Below are positions 43,990 through 54,246 of a stretch of DNA of 64,000 bases, piece by piece (positions within the stretch are counted from its first letter, which is position 1; each line of letters opens with the position of its first letter). Under the pieces are notes generated by a model. The model was not told the origin of the DNA. It saw nothing but the letters and a program-made list of their open reading frames with translations, and made no database searches. Source of the DNA: Pelagicoccus mobilis (lineage in GTDB: Bacteria; Verrucomicrobiota; Verrucomicrobiia; Opitutales; Opitutaceae); assembly GCF_016595505.1 (NCBI RefSeq), contig NZ_JAENIL010000017.1, positions 1 to 64,000 on the forward strand, written 5' to 3'. The position numbers and the translations under genes were made by a program.

Positions 43990-44601
43990 ATGACAAAAGT
44001 AGATTTTAAGAGAGAACGTAAGGAGCTTTATCGTCCCTCGACGAAGGAAGTTTCGCTAGTGGAGGTCCCAGCCATGAATTTCCTAATGATCGATGGGGAA
44101 GGGGATCCAGGTAAGGGAGGGGAGTTCGAATTGGCGATCGAGGCTCTCTATCCCTTGGCGTATAGTTTGAAGTTTATGAGTAAGCAGAGCGAGTCGGGGC
44201 AGGACTATGTGGTTCCTCCGATGGAAGGGCTTTGGTGGGCGGATGATATGTCTGCCTTCTTGGAGCAAAGACGCGACGAGTGGAAGTGGACTCTAATGAT
44301 CATGCAGCCGGACTTTATCAGAGATGAGATGGTTGAGTCGGCATTTGAAACGGTGCGGAAAAAGAAGCGTCCGGAGTTTCTGGATCGAGTGAGGTTCGAA
44401 TCGTTTGATGAGGGGACTTCCGTACAGATCATGCACATCGGTCCTTACAGTGAAGAGGGGCCGAACATCCAACGCTTGCATGCCAAAATCGATGAGCTAG
44501 GGAAAACGCATAATCACAAGCACCACGAAATCTACTTGAGCGATCCTCGTCGGGCCGCTCCTGAGAAGTTGAAGACGGTCCTACGCCAGTCCTATTGCTA
44601 A
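43990..44601 (+). CDS. GyrI-like small-molecule-binding domain protein
   Basis: From the ATG at 43990 the protein has 203 residues with the GyrI/SBMC-like layout: KEVSLVEVPAMNFLMIDGEG, ALYPLAYSLKFM, VQIMHIGPYSEEGPNIQRLH and HEIYLSDPRRAAPEKLKT. The fold binds drugs or other hydrophobic molecules or acts as a protein inhibitor. The start is uncertain; an upstream frame to 43927 exists but codes a signal-like stretch unlike the family. It is 7 bp upstream of a MerR regulator that carries the same kind of domain, so it likely shares its ligand or acts as a buffer. Confidence 0.82.
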   Translation: MTKVDFKRERKELYRPSTKEVSLVEVPAMNFLMIDGEGDPGKGGEFELAIEALYPLAYSLKFMSKQSESGQDYVVPPMEGLWWADDMSAFLEQRRDEWKWTLMIMQPDFIRDEMVESAFETVRKKKRPEFLDRVRFESFDEGTSVQIMHIGPYSEEGPNIQRLHAKIDELGKTHNHKHHEIYLSDPRRAAPEKLKTVLRQSYC

Positions 44602-44608
44602 TTGGATA

Positions 44609-45415
44609 ATGAAATATTCGATCGGTGAATTCTCTCAAATGACGCGTGCTTCAGTTAAGGCCTTGCGTCTGTACCATGAAAAAGGGCTGTTGGTTCCAGA
44701 GTATATCGATCCGGAATCTGGATACCGCTACTACGGGGATGAGCAGTTGGCAGAGGCTCGGGTGATTGCGAGTTTGAAGGACTTGGGCTTTTCTTTGGCT
44801 GAGATTAAGGATGTCTTGGAGAGTTGTGATGAGGATGGGGATCTTGTCGATAGGCTGCAGTCTAAACGACGGGAGCTAGAACGACGGGTGGCCCGTTTTC
44901 AGGATTCTATTTCAGACATCGAGCTAGTCTTGGAGGGAAAGCTCGATTTCGCCAATGAAGGGAATTCGGCTGATCTGGTTGAGGAAAAGGATTTGCCAGA
45001 TGTTCTTCTGGTAGGGAAGCGTATGTGTGGTCGCTACTCGGATGCAGGGCAGGGATTCAAGTTTTTGGCCCGAAAGGTAGGTCGGTACATTACCGGCAAA
45101 GCGATGTGCTTGTACTACGATGGCGAATACCGTGAAGACGATGCTAATTTCGAGCCCTGTTTTGCGGTCAAGAAGGTTGTGGAGTTCGATGACTTGAGCT
45201 GCCGTGAGCTAAGGGGAGGTCGAGCTCTGACGATCATGCATAAGGGACCTTATGAGCGCTTACATGAGAGTTACGCGAAGTTGCACTCGGAGATGAAGAA
45301 AAGGGGCTTCAAGCCGCAATGCCCGTCGAGAGAGGTGTTTCATAAAGGCCCCGGTATGATCTTGCGGGGTAATCCCAATAAGTACCTTACGGAGATTCAA
45401 TTTCTGGTAGCTTAG
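44609..45415 (+). CDS. MerR-family regulator with GyrI-like effector domain (BmrR-like)
   Basis: The 268-residue protein has a MerR DNA-binding domain (MKYSIGEFSQMTRASVKALR and LRLYHEKGLL, residues 1-70), a coiled-coil dimer helix (RLQSKRRELERRVARFQ) and a GyrI-like effector domain (LTIMHKGPYERLHESYAKLH). This is the BmrR/TipA plan, in which a hydrophobic ligand activates an efflux or detox gene. No pump lies nearby, so the adjacent GyrI-like gene and itself are the likely targets. Confidence 0.9.
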   Translation: MKYSIGEFSQMTRASVKALRLYHEKGLLVPEYIDPESGYRYYGDEQLAEARVIASLKDLGFSLAEIKDVLESCDEDGDLVDRLQSKRRELERRVARFQDSISDIELVLEGKLDFANEGNSADLVEEKDLPDVLLVGKRMCGRYSDAGQGFKFLARKVGRYITGKAMCLYYDGEYREDDANFEPCFAVKKVVEFDDLSCRELRGGRALTIMHKGPYERLHESYAKLHSEMKKRGFKPQCPSREVFHKGPGMILRGNPNKYLTEIQFLVA

Positions 45416-45459
45416 CTCAAGGGTTGCCTATTCGGAGTGGGTTGTGATGATATCGCGTT

Positions 45460-47571
45460 ATGCCCCGTTGTATCCCCTTTGTATCCGCATTTTGTCTTTT
45501 TGTTTCGCTTGGGTATTCGTCTGCTTCGAAGGATTGGAAAGCGTACCTGGGAGACCGCTCCTCGAGTCAGTTTTCCGAGTTGAGTCAGATTCGTCCTGAA
45601 AACGTGAATGAGCTTAAGCTGGCGTGGCGTTGGGATGGTGAGTTGCCAGAGGGTACGAAGCGATCGCAGATTCAGTGCAACCCGTTGGTCATCGATGGTG
45701 TGCTGTATGGTACGGACGCCAATATCGACCTTGTCGCACTCGATGCTGCGACTGGGCGCTTGTTGTGGAGGTTAGACCCTTACGAAGGGTTGCAGGTAAA
45801 AGAAGGGCGAGGAGTTAATCGTGGTCTCGCGTATTGGGAAAGTGATGACGAGCAACGGATCTTGTTTGGCGTTAGTCGATTCCTGATCGCTGTTGATCCT
45901 GCTTCGGGGAAACGAATCGCTAGTTTTGGCAAGGACGGGCGTGTCGACTTGAAGGCGGATCTCGGCGTGAATGCGGAGGGACTTCAAGTGCAGGCGAATA
46001 CGCCGGGAGTCGTTTTTGAGAATCTCATCGTGATGGGGATGCGAGTGGGAGAAGGGCCTGCTCCTGCCGCCCCGGGGCCGATACGGGCGTACGATGTGCG
46101 AACGGGGGAGCTCGTCTGGAAGTTTAACACGATTCCACAGCCGGGCGAAGTCGGGTACGAAACCTGGCCAAAGGAAGCCTATAAATCAGTTGGAGGCGCG
46201 AATGTCTGGTCTGGGATGACAGTAGATGTTGAACGAGGGATCGTCTTTTGCCCGACTGGGTCGGCTGCGTTCGATTTTTGGGGTGGTGACCGGCTGGGTG
46301 ATAACCTGTTTGCGAATTGTTTGCTAGCCCTTGATGCCCGAACTGGAGAGAGGCTTTGGCATTATCAATTTGTGCGTCACGATTTGTGGGACCGAGACCT
46401 GCCCGCGGCTCCGAATTTGCTGACGATACAGCGTGACGGAATTGCCGTGCCAGCAGTCGCGCAGATTACCAAGTCCGGTCATGTGTTTGTGTTTCATCGT
46501 GAGACAGGGGAGCCTCTATTCCCGATCGAGGAGGTCGCGGTGCCGAGGTCGGACTTGTCCGGCGAAATGGCAGCGCCGACTCAGCCGCTTCCAACGAAGC
46601 CCGCTCCCTTTGCCCGACAGGTCTTTTCTGCGGATCAAATTACTGATGTATCGGAAGAGTCGCGACGGGAGATTTTGGAACGATTTGTGACTTTGCGACC
46701 ACATGTTCCCTTCATGCCTCCGAGCAAGGAAGGGACTATCATTTTCCCTGGCTTTGATGGCGGTGGGGAGTGGGGCGGCGCTGCGGTCGATCCGAATGGT
46801 GTTCTTTATGTAAATGGAAACGAAATGCCTTGGGTGTTGACCATGCTCGATGCGACCGGCGGCGAAAGTGCAGGAGAGCGAGTTTATATGCAGAACTGTG
46901 TCGGGTGCCACGGAGTAGGTATGGTTGGAAACACCGCTCATGGTATCCCTACATTGAAAGGTATCCAAAATCGAATGACTCGAATCGAGATTGGAGAGCG
47001 GATTAAGCTTGGGAAGGGAGTTATGCCTGCGTTTGGATTTTTCAGCGAGAAAGACATGGACGCGCTCCTAGACTATCTTGTGAATCAAGCAGCGGGTGAC
47101 CGGCATGATGACGGGCCAGCGGAGAGTTCAGCGCCGAAGGTTAAACGGCCATGGGCTCATACAGGCTACAATCGTTGGTTTGATTCGAATGGCTATCCAG
47201 CTGTGAAGCCACCGTGGGGAACGCTCAATGCGATCGATATGAACACGGGCGAGTATCTGTGGCGAACTACCTTGGGAGAGTTTCCTGAGTTGATCGAAAA
47301 GGGCCTCCCTCCAACCGGAACGGAAAACTATGGCGGGCCTGCTGTGACCGCAGGTGGCTTGCTCTTTATTGGGGCGAGCCAGGACGAGTGGTTCCGGGCT
47401 TTTGATGTTCGGACAGGCGAAGAGCTATGGCGTTTCAAGTTGCCAGCAGGCGGATATGCGACGCCTTCCGTGTACGAAGTGGATGGGAAGCAATATGTAG
47501 TGATCGCTTGCGGTGGCGGCAAAATGGGAACGAAGAGCGGCAACAGTTACTTGGCGTTCGCTTTGGAGTAG
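45460..47571 (+). CDS. PQQ-dependent dehydrogenase with an inserted cytochrome c domain
   Basis: The 703-residue protein has a signal peptide and beta-propeller repeats typical of PQQ alcohol/glucose dehydrogenases (LVALDAATGRLLWRLD, LLALDARTGERLWHYQ, AFDVRTGEELWRFKLP). A heme c motif C480-V-G-C483-H484 and a methionine ligand region GVMPAFGF sit in a cytochrome domain (about 465-550) inserted before the last blades. It oxidises a sugar or alcohol in the periplasm and passes electrons to its heme. PQQ must come from genes elsewhere or from outside. Confidence 0.9.
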   Translation: MPRCIPFVSAFCLFVSLGYSSASKDWKAYLGDRSSSQFSELSQIRPENVNELKLAWRWDGELPEGTKRSQIQCNPLVIDGVLYGTDANIDLVALDAATGRLLWRLDPYEGLQVKEGRGVNRGLAYWESDDEQRILFGVSRFLIAVDPASGKRIASFGKDGRVDLKADLGVNAEGLQVQANTPGVVFENLIVMGMRVGEGPAPAAPGPIRAYDVRTGELVWKFNTIPQPGEVGYETWPKEAYKSVGGANVWSGMTVDVERGIVFCPTGSAAFDFWGGDRLGDNLFANCLLALDARTGERLWHYQFVRHDLWDRDLPAAPNLLTIQRDGIAVPAVAQITKSGHVFVFHRETGEPLFPIEEVAVPRSDLSGEMAAPTQPLPTKPAPFARQVFSADQITDVSEESRREILERFVTLRPHVPFMPPSKEGTIIFPGFDGGGEWGGAAVDPNGVLYVNGNEMPWVLTMLDATGGESAGERVYMQNCVGCHGVGMVGNTAHGIPTLKGIQNRMTRIEIGERIKLGKGVMPAFGFFSEKDMDALLDYLVNQAAGDRHDDGPAESSAPKVKRPWAHTGYNRWFDSNGYPAVKPPWGTLNAIDMNTGEYLWRTTLGEFPELIEKGLPPTGTENYGGPAVTAGGLLFIGASQDEWFRAFDVRTGEELWRFKLPAGGYATPSVYEVDGKQYVVIACGGGKMGTKSGNSYLAFALE

Positions 47572-47659
47572 ATGTCGTATATAGGATGATGATCGCTTCG
47601 CGAACATGATGCTTTGTTCGCCCGCGGAGCGGCCGACCCACCTGTCATCTGACAGCCTT

Positions 47660-48571
47660 CTACTGCTCCAAGCAGTCGCAGGCGCTCTCGCAAAGACCGA
47701 TGAGTGTCTCTTCCATCAAGGAGAGTCGGCGGCCTTTGAGGTAGCAAACGCCCCAGGTTCGCTTCAATGCCTTACGGCTAGGAGCTAGGAGGTGGATGCT
47801 GCCTTCGGCGATTTCCTTCTGAGCTACCCAAGGTGCGATAATGCCAACGCCGATGCCGATCTTCACGAGCTCTTTGATGGCTTCCATCGATCCGAGCTCG
47901 ATTACCTTTGAGAAGGAGTGGCCTTCCGAGCGGAAGTGTCGTCGGATTGATTCGAAGGTGAGACTGCCTTTGCTGTAGGTGACGAAAGTCTGTTCGTCTA
48001 CGTCGGCTGAAGGTGCGACTTTGCGGTTGGCCCAAGGGTGGGATGGGGCGACCGCGAATTGAAGGCTGTCTTCGAAAACAGGTTGATGGTCGATATCATC
48101 GCTGGTTTGCGGTGCGAGAGTGAGGGCGAGGTCGATTTCGTTTCCTCGGAGTTCATCCATCAGCTCTTTCGCGTCATTCGGGGAGATAGAGAGTTGGCAA
48201 TCCGGGAAGGTCTGACGGAATTCTCTAATGACGGTTGGCAGAATATATTGGCAGGCGGTGGTGCCGGCTCCGATGCGAAGACGGCCGGCTCCCCAGCGAT
48301 TGAGGGCTTCTAGCTCGCCACGCACGCGTTGCATCCGTTGGTGGATGCGATCGGCGGCTGCCAAAAAGATGTCTCCAGCTTCTGTCAGGTGGATTTTTCG
48401 GCCAAGGCGGTTGATCAGTGGGCAGCCGAGATCATCTTCAAGCGCCTTGATGGAGTGACTGACCGCGGATTGCGTAAGATTGAGCTGCTTCGCTGCTAAA
48501 GTGAAGCTGCCAGTCTCGGCGAGAGTCTTGAATGCTAGGAGTTGTCGGCTGTCGATTATGTCGTCGCGCAT
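47660..48571 (-). CDS. LysR-family regulator of the nitrate cluster
   Basis: The 303-residue protein starts at the ATG 48571 with an N-terminal winged HTH (LLAFKTLAETGSFTLAAKQL, NLTQSAVSHSIKALEDDLGC) and an effector domain with periplasmic-binding-protein fold (LRIGAGTTACQYILPTVIREF). It is divergent from the NasS-like gene and the transporter, so it probably senses nitrate, nitrite or nitrogen status and controls them, in the way of NtcB/Cbl-like LysR proteins. A dyad symmetric AT-rich site lies between the two start codons. Confidence 0.88.
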   Translation of the reverse strand: MRDDIIDSRQLLAFKTLAETGSFTLAAKQLNLTQSAVSHSIKALEDDLGCPLINRLGRKIHLTEAGDIFLAAADRIHQRMQRVRGELEALNRWGAGRLRIGAGTTACQYILPTVIREFRQTFPDCQLSISPNDAKELMDELRGNEIDLALTLAPQTSDDIDHQPVFEDSLQFAVAPSHPWANRKVAPSADVDEQTFVTYSKGSLTFESIRRHFRSEGHSFSKVIELGSMEAIKELVKIGIGVGIIAPWVAQKEIAEGSIHLLAPSRKALKRTWGVCYLKGRRLSLMEETLIGLCESACDCLEQ

Positions 48572-48576
48572 GAAAA

Positions 48577-48612
48577 AAATTATTGGATGAGCTTTTTGCA
48601 TAAAAATAATTT
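48577..48612. promoter_or_regulatory. Candidate LysR operator
   Basis: Perfect 8-bp arms AAATTATT (48577-48584) and AATAATTT (48605-48612) with a 20-bp spacer, in the interval between the LysR and NasS-like genes. This is a typical place and AT-rich dyad for a LysR site. Confidence 0.5.
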
Positions 48613-48635
48613 GGATTTCAAGCTCGAAGAGCACT

Positions 48636-48652
48636 TTGGCGCGAAGGTGGCT
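48636..48652 (+). promoter_or_regulatory. Candidate sigma-54-like promoter of the NasS-like gene
   Basis: TTTGGCGCGAAGGTGGCT has GG-N10-GCT (GG at 48638-48639, GC at 48650-48651). It would start transcription only a few nt before the ATG at 48666, so it is the weakest of four such sites in the cluster. Confidence 0.3.
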
Positions 48653-48665
48653 GTAAATCGCCCGA

Positions 48666-49760
48666 ATGGACTTAGTTCAAGATAAGGATTTTCAGGCTGT
48701 TGGGGCACCGAGGCCGGTTTCGAAGCGTCGAACGGCGACGCGGATCGGCTACATAGGCCTCGTCGACGCGGCACCGCTTTTGGTGGCTGATCAGTTCGGC
48801 CTGTTTGAAAGCAAGGGGCTCAACGTGACTCTCAGTCGCGAGGTGGGTTGGGCGACAATTCGCGAAAAGGTACTTTTTGGTGAACTGGAGGCAGCTCATG
48901 CCCTCTGCACGCTTCCTTATGTGGCGACTCTTGGGATCGGTTCAACGGCGATGCCTTGTGTGTCCGGTATGATTTTGAGCCGCGGCGGGAATGCTGTGGT
49001 GCTTTCTGAAGAGCTTCGCCATCGTGGCGTGAAGAGTAAGGAGACGCTCAAGCTCGATGTCGAAAACCGTAAGGCGTTTCGCAAGTATAAGATAGCGACT
49101 GTATATGACTGCTCTCCGCACAACTTTCATTTGAGGGAGTGGCTTAGCTCCGCTGGAATCGATCCTAACTCCGATGTTGAGTTGGTGACTTTGCCTCCGG
49201 CCCAGATGTGTCGTAATCTCGCAGCCGGTACGATTGACGGCTTTTGCGCGGGCGAACCCTGGGCGAGCCTCGCAATCCGCGATAAGATCGGTTGGTCGCC
49301 GGTTAACTCCGAAGACTTGACGCCGAGTCACCCGGAAAAGGTTTTGATGATGAAGCAGTCCTTTGCGGAGGAACAGCGAGAAGAGAGTGCGGCTATGATC
49401 GCTGCTCTCATCGAAGCGTGCGCGATCTGTGAGGATCCGTCGCAGCGTACTCGCATTGCTGAGCTGCTGAGTGATCGAAAGCGGGTTAACTGCCCAGTCG
49501 ATCTATTAGAGGAGTGTTTGTCGCCAACTTTTAACTACGGATTGGGTCGTGTCGAAAACCGTCCAGGTTTCCTTCAGTTTCACAATGGAGACTCGACCCG
49601 GCCGACTGCAGCTGATGGAGACTGGGTGTTGAGTCGCCTCGCGAAGAATTGCCTTTGCAAGTCCGATACGACCCAGCTGGAGCGATTGAAGCGCGTGCTG
49701 CGGCCGGACTTATACGAAGAAGCCTTGAAGCTAGTGGAGAAGGCTCCGATTTCCCGATAA
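48666..49760 (+). CDS. Cytosolic NrtA/NasS-like nitrate sensor
   Basis: The 364-residue protein has no signal peptide but the periplasmic-binding-protein fold of the NrtA/CmpA family (TATRIGYIGLVDAAPLLVA, QFGLFESKGLNVTL, LCTLPYVATLG, FCAGEPWASLAI). Two known cytosolic forms fit: NasS, which binds nitrate or nitrite and holds the antiterminator NasT, and the NrtA-like C-terminal regulatory domain of cyanobacterial NrtC, here on its own. No nasT is next to it. The ATPase gene at 53363 lacks such a domain. It is followed by a strong terminator and is expressed apart from nrtA. Confidence 0.8.
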   Translation: MDLVQDKDFQAVGAPRPVSKRRTATRIGYIGLVDAAPLLVADQFGLFESKGLNVTLSREVGWATIREKVLFGELEAAHALCTLPYVATLGIGSTAMPCVSGMILSRGGNAVVLSEELRHRGVKSKETLKLDVENRKAFRKYKIATVYDCSPHNFHLREWLSSAGIDPNSDVELVTLPPAQMCRNLAAGTIDGFCAGEPWASLAIRDKIGWSPVNSEDLTPSHPEKVLMMKQSFAEEQREESAAMIAALIEACAICEDPSQRTRIAELLSDRKRVNCPVDLLEECLSPTFNYGLGRVENRPGFLQFHNGDSTRPTAADGDWVLSRLAKNCLCKSDTTQLERLKRVLRPDLYEEALKLVEKAPISR

Positions 49761-49789
49761 CGATTTTTGGTAGTAAATGTGATTACGAG

Positions 49790-49826
49790 AAGGCCAACCG
49801 CTTGCGGTTGGCCTTTCTTGTTTTTG
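49790..49826 (+). terminator. Intrinsic terminator of the NasS-like gene
   Basis: A 12-bp stem (AAGGCCAACCGC with GCGGTTGGCCTTT) and a 2-nt loop are followed by a T-rich run, 30 bp after the stop. Confidence 0.9.
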
Positions 49827-50230
49827 GGGAATGGGGGAGTTGACGACTACTGTGCAAAATCGGTCAGCTCATTTCGAAGGGGCTCGCTCAAATCTGCTGT
49901 CTGCTTATGGAAAGCAGTAATTTGAAGTATGAGGGAAATTCATCGAAGGTCTTTTAGTCTAAAAATGTTAATACTTCTTTTCGGCTACGGGGCATTCTGT
50001 AAGTTTATGATTTGTAGGGGGTAATGTTGGTTTTGTCTGTTTTGTTGCAGGCGAAGGGCGGGAAAATGTCACCATGGATTCTGATAGTTGGCACGCGTGA
50101 GGCTAATACTTGGGCAACTGGCAAGTTGTGCTGACTTCCTGCTCTTCGGTCAAAAAGAAGCGTAAGGAGAATCCAACTACAGGACCTGCCTTGATTAGCC
50201 TAAAACGAAAATTACCGGAATAGAAACCAG
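49827..50230 (+). other. Long leader and promoter interval before nrtA
   Basis: A gene-free 400-bp interval with a sigma-54-like promoter at 50088-50104 and a leader of about 115 nt. The leader has short hairpins (for example CAACTGGCAAGTTG near 50115) that could be part of control by an antiterminator, but no ANTAR target pair with the A/G loops was recognised. Confidence 0.5.
50088..50104 (+). promoter_or_regulatory. Sigma-54-like promoter of the nrtA operon
   Basis: TTGGCACGCGTGAGGCT: the -24 box TGGCACG matches the consensus at all seven bases. GG (50090-50091) is 10 nt from GC (50102-50103). The start of transcription would be near 50115. Similar motifs lie before narK and nirB. Confidence 0.55.
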
Positions 50231-51580
<1,350 letters not shown>

Positions 51581-51612
51581 ATTTATAGCCCATAGCTATT
51601 GCAAACCAGATG

Positions 51613-51648
51613 AGGCGTCCCTGGCCGAGAACTCCAGGGGCGCTTTTC
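51613..51648 (+). terminator. Hairpin between nrtA and nrtB (attenuating terminator)
   Basis: GGCGTCCCTGG pairs with CCAGGGGCGC around a short loop and a T-rich tail follows. Partial termination here would make more of the binding protein than of the membrane parts, as is usual in ABC operons. Confidence 0.65.
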
Positions 51649-51691
51649 CTAAACCTAAAGTAGAACACACTCTCTCAACCCCCTTTCTACC

Positions 51692-53320
51692 ATGGCTGAA
51701 TCCGCAAAGGACAAAGTTAAGTACAAAATCCTTAAGGCCCTCGATGTGAGCGGCTTTACCGCATTTGACCCGGTTATCCGGCTGATCTTCGGCGAGGAGC
51801 CGCAGAAGCAACTTCAGGCGATCGTGAAGTATCTCGTGATCCCGTTCTTCTTCGTGTTGGCGTGTTTGTGGATATGGACTTGGATGGGGCCACGACACAA
51901 GACCAAGTCCGGCGAAGTTCCTACTCCTGATATCGTATGGGAGTCAGCTGTGATCAACGATACGATCGCTGACCGCGAGGAGATCAAGGAACAAGACTTT
52001 TTGTTAGAAGGGGTGGAGCGTGAAGCTGCTCTCGCCGAGGTGACCAAGGAGTACGCTGTACTTTCCGAAGAGGTGAAGCGACTCAAGGAGCTCGTAGCTA
52101 CAGCCGAGGCGGAGAAGGCTGAGCTCGAAGCGAAGGCGATTGGTCCTATCCAGGAGAAGCACGATGCCTTGAAAGCTGAATACAAGCTGGCCGAGAAGGA
52201 GCGTGACGAAGGTATCGCAGCCATTTCCGAAGAGGTTGCCGCTGGCAAGGCAGACACCGCATCTTTGATTGCTGCGATTCGCGATGACGGCGTCGCGACG
52301 GATGCCGAGCGTGCTGAGCTCAGTGCTCTTAAGTCGCAGATCGACGAAATCCGCTCTCAAAAATACAAGCCTCTCGAGGAAGCTCGTAAGTCTTACGACA
52401 AGGTGGCTGATGCACAATTTTTCATGAAGACTCGCCTCGAGTTCCTCGATAAGCGAAACCTTACCGTTAAGCTCGATGAAGCTCAATCTAAGCTTGATGG
52501 ATACATGACTGATCTCGCTTCCGCGGGAAGTGCGAAGGACGCGCTCAAGATCGCCAAGCGTGCAGTAAAGGCAGAGGAGAGTGTTGATCGCCTGGAAGGG
52601 CAGGAGTACGCGTCAGCGGTAACAATCTACCACCAGACGAAGCGTTCGATCTTCACCGTGTTTGTCGGTTTCTTCATGGCGGCTTTTGTAGCGATCCCAG
52701 TAGGGATCATGTGTGGCCTGAACAAGATCTTCATGGCCTGTCTCACGCCAATCATCTCGGTCTTTAAACCTGTAAGCCCAGTTGTGTGGCTGCTCATCTT
52801 CCAGATTGTAGTTGGAGCGTTCTTCCCGGATCCAGAGAACCACGCTTTGCTCAACTTCCTGAACGAGCTCCCACTCATCAGTTCGCTTGAAATCAACCCA
52901 GCCCTGATTTTCTCCGCTTGTACAGTTGCGATGTGTGCGGTTTGGCCAGCTCTCGTGAATACAGCTCTCGGTGTGTCCTCGATCGATCAGGACCACATCA
53001 ATGTGGCCCGCGTTCTTCGCCTCGGTTTCTGGAATCGCCTCTTCAAGATCGTAATCCCATCGGCTCTACCGCTCGTGTTTGCTGGTCTACGTATCTCTCT
53101 CGGTGTCGGGTGGATGGTACTGATCGCTGCGGAAGCGCTCTCCTCGTCCGATGGTCTGGGCAAGTTCGTCTGGGACGAATACCAGAACGGTTCTTCTCTC
53201 ACGTTCGCGAACATCATCATGGTCTGTTTCGTAGTGGGTATCATTGGATTCCTGCTCGACCGGATGATGATCGTCCTGCAGCGCTTCGTTTCCTTCGATG
53301 GCGGCGGAACATCCGTATAA
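51692..53320 (+). CDS. nrtB: Nitrate ABC permease with a long coiled-coil insertion
   Basis: The 542-residue protein has a first membrane helix at about 47-64 ([18 protein letters not shown]), then a 200-residue alpha-helical, charged region (about 95-305; [28 protein letters not shown]) of coiled-coil type that faces the periplasm by topology. The permease core follows (318-535) with the NrtB ABC-coupling EAA-like motif [27 protein letters not shown]. NrtB proteins are usually 275-350 residues and lack this insertion. It lies 42 bp before the first ATPase. Confidence 0.88.
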   Translation: MAESAKDKVKYKILKALDVSGFTAFDPVIRLIFGEEPQKQLQAIVKYLVIPFFFVLACLWIWTWMGPRHKTKSGEVPTPDIVWESAVINDTIADREEIKEQDFLLEGVEREAALAEVTKEYAVLSEEVKRLKELVATAEAEKAELEAKAIGPIQEKHDALKAEYKLAEKERDEGIAAISEEVAAGKADTASLIAAIRDDGVATDAERAELSALKSQIDEIRSQKYKPLEEARKSYDKVADAQFFMKTRLEFLDKRNLTVKLDEAQSKLDGYMTDLASAGSAKDALKIAKRAVKAEESVDRLEGQEYASAVTIYHQTKRSIFTVFVGFFMAAFVAIPVGIMCGLNKIFMACLTPIISVFKPVSPVVWLLIFQIVVGAFFPDPENHALLNFLNELPLISSLEINPALIFSACTVAMCAVWPALVNTALGVSSIDQDHINVARVLRLGFWNRLFKIVIPSALPLVFAGLRISLGVGWMVLIAAEALSSSDGLGKFVWDEYQNGSSLTFANIIMVCFVVGIIGFLLDRMMIVLQRFVSFDGGGTSV

Positions 53321-53362
53321 GTAAATCAATTACGTCAGAATCCTAATAGAAAGGTCTACACG

Positions 53363-54232
53363 ATGGCTTACTTAGAAATGGATAACGTCTCGATCGGATT
53401 CGGTCCTCCATCCAATCGCACAGAGGTGTTGACGGATGTGAACCTGTCGGTCGAAGAGAACGAGTTCGTAGCGGTAATCGGATTTTCCGGAAGCGGTAAG
53501 AGTACTCTCATGTCTTTGCTCGCTGGTCTGCAACGGCCAGACAAGGGTGAAGTTCGTCTTCACGGAAGTGTGATTGAGGAGCCAGGGCCTCGCCTTGGGA
53601 TCATGTTCCAGAACTACTCCTTGCTGCCATGGCTCTCCGTTTTTGGAAATATCGAACTCGCGGTGAAGCAGGTCTTCCCGAAGTTCACTGCCTCCGAACT
53701 GAAGAAACACGTTGAGCACTATGTTGAGATGGTGAGCTTGACTCCGGCGCTCGAAAAGAAGCCGCACGAACTTTCCGGCGGTATGCGTCAACGTGTATCT
53801 CTAGCTCGTACGCTGGCGATGAAGCCTGAGGTGCTCTTGCTCGATGAGCCTTTGAGTGCGCTTGACGCTTTGACTCGTGCCGTACTTCAGGACGAGATCA
53901 TCAGAATTTGGGAAGAGGATAAGCGGACCGTGGTAATGATCACCAATGATGTTGATGAGGCGACGCTGATGGCGGACCGCATCGTACCGCTTACGATCGG
54001 GCCAAGCGCTACCTTGGCGCAGGAGTTTCCAGTGACCATGGAGCGTCCTCGCGACCGTGCGAATTTGAACAAGAATCCAGAGTTCATGAAGCTGAAGAAT
54101 TCCGTCACTCGCTTCATGGTTGGTATGAACAAGGAGTCAAAGGAGCTGCGTGTGGACAACACGATCCAGATGCCGGACATCAAACCTTACGATTTCATGC
54201 CGCCAACACGCACCTCTGTTGTAGTTAAATAA
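53363..54232 (+). CDS. Nitrate ABC transporter ATPase 1 (NrtC-like, no regulatory domain)
   Basis: The 289-residue ATPase has Walker [11 protein letters not shown]-loop FQNYSLLPW, signature LSGGMRQRV and Walker [12 protein letters not shown]. The switch position that is histidine in most ABC ATPases reads ITNDVDEA, so asparagine replaces it. This subunit may be a weak or regulatory site working with the intact ATPase next door. The C-terminal 45 residues ([20 protein letters not shown]) are not like the long NrtA-like domain of cyanobacterial NrtC. Confidence 0.88.
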   Translation: MAYLEMDNVSIGFGPPSNRTEVLTDVNLSVEENEFVAVIGFSGSGKSTLMSLLAGLQRPDKGEVRLHGSVIEEPGPRLGIMFQNYSLLPWLSVFGNIELAVKQVFPKFTASELKKHVEHYVEMVSLTPALEKKPHELSGGMRQRVSLARTLAMKPEVLLLDEPLSALDALTRAVLQDEIIRIWEEDKRTVVMITNDVDEATLMADRIVPLTIGPSATLAQEFPVTMERPRDRANLNKNPEFMKLKNSVTRFMVGMNKESKELRVDNTIQMPDIKPYDFMPPTRTSVVVK

Positions 54233-54246
54233 GGAGTACAGCTAAA

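Noticed and set aside
50104-50230. ANTAR target hairpin pair in the nrtA leader
   Set aside because: Short hairpins exist, but no two adjacent stems with hexaloops having A1 and G4 were found.
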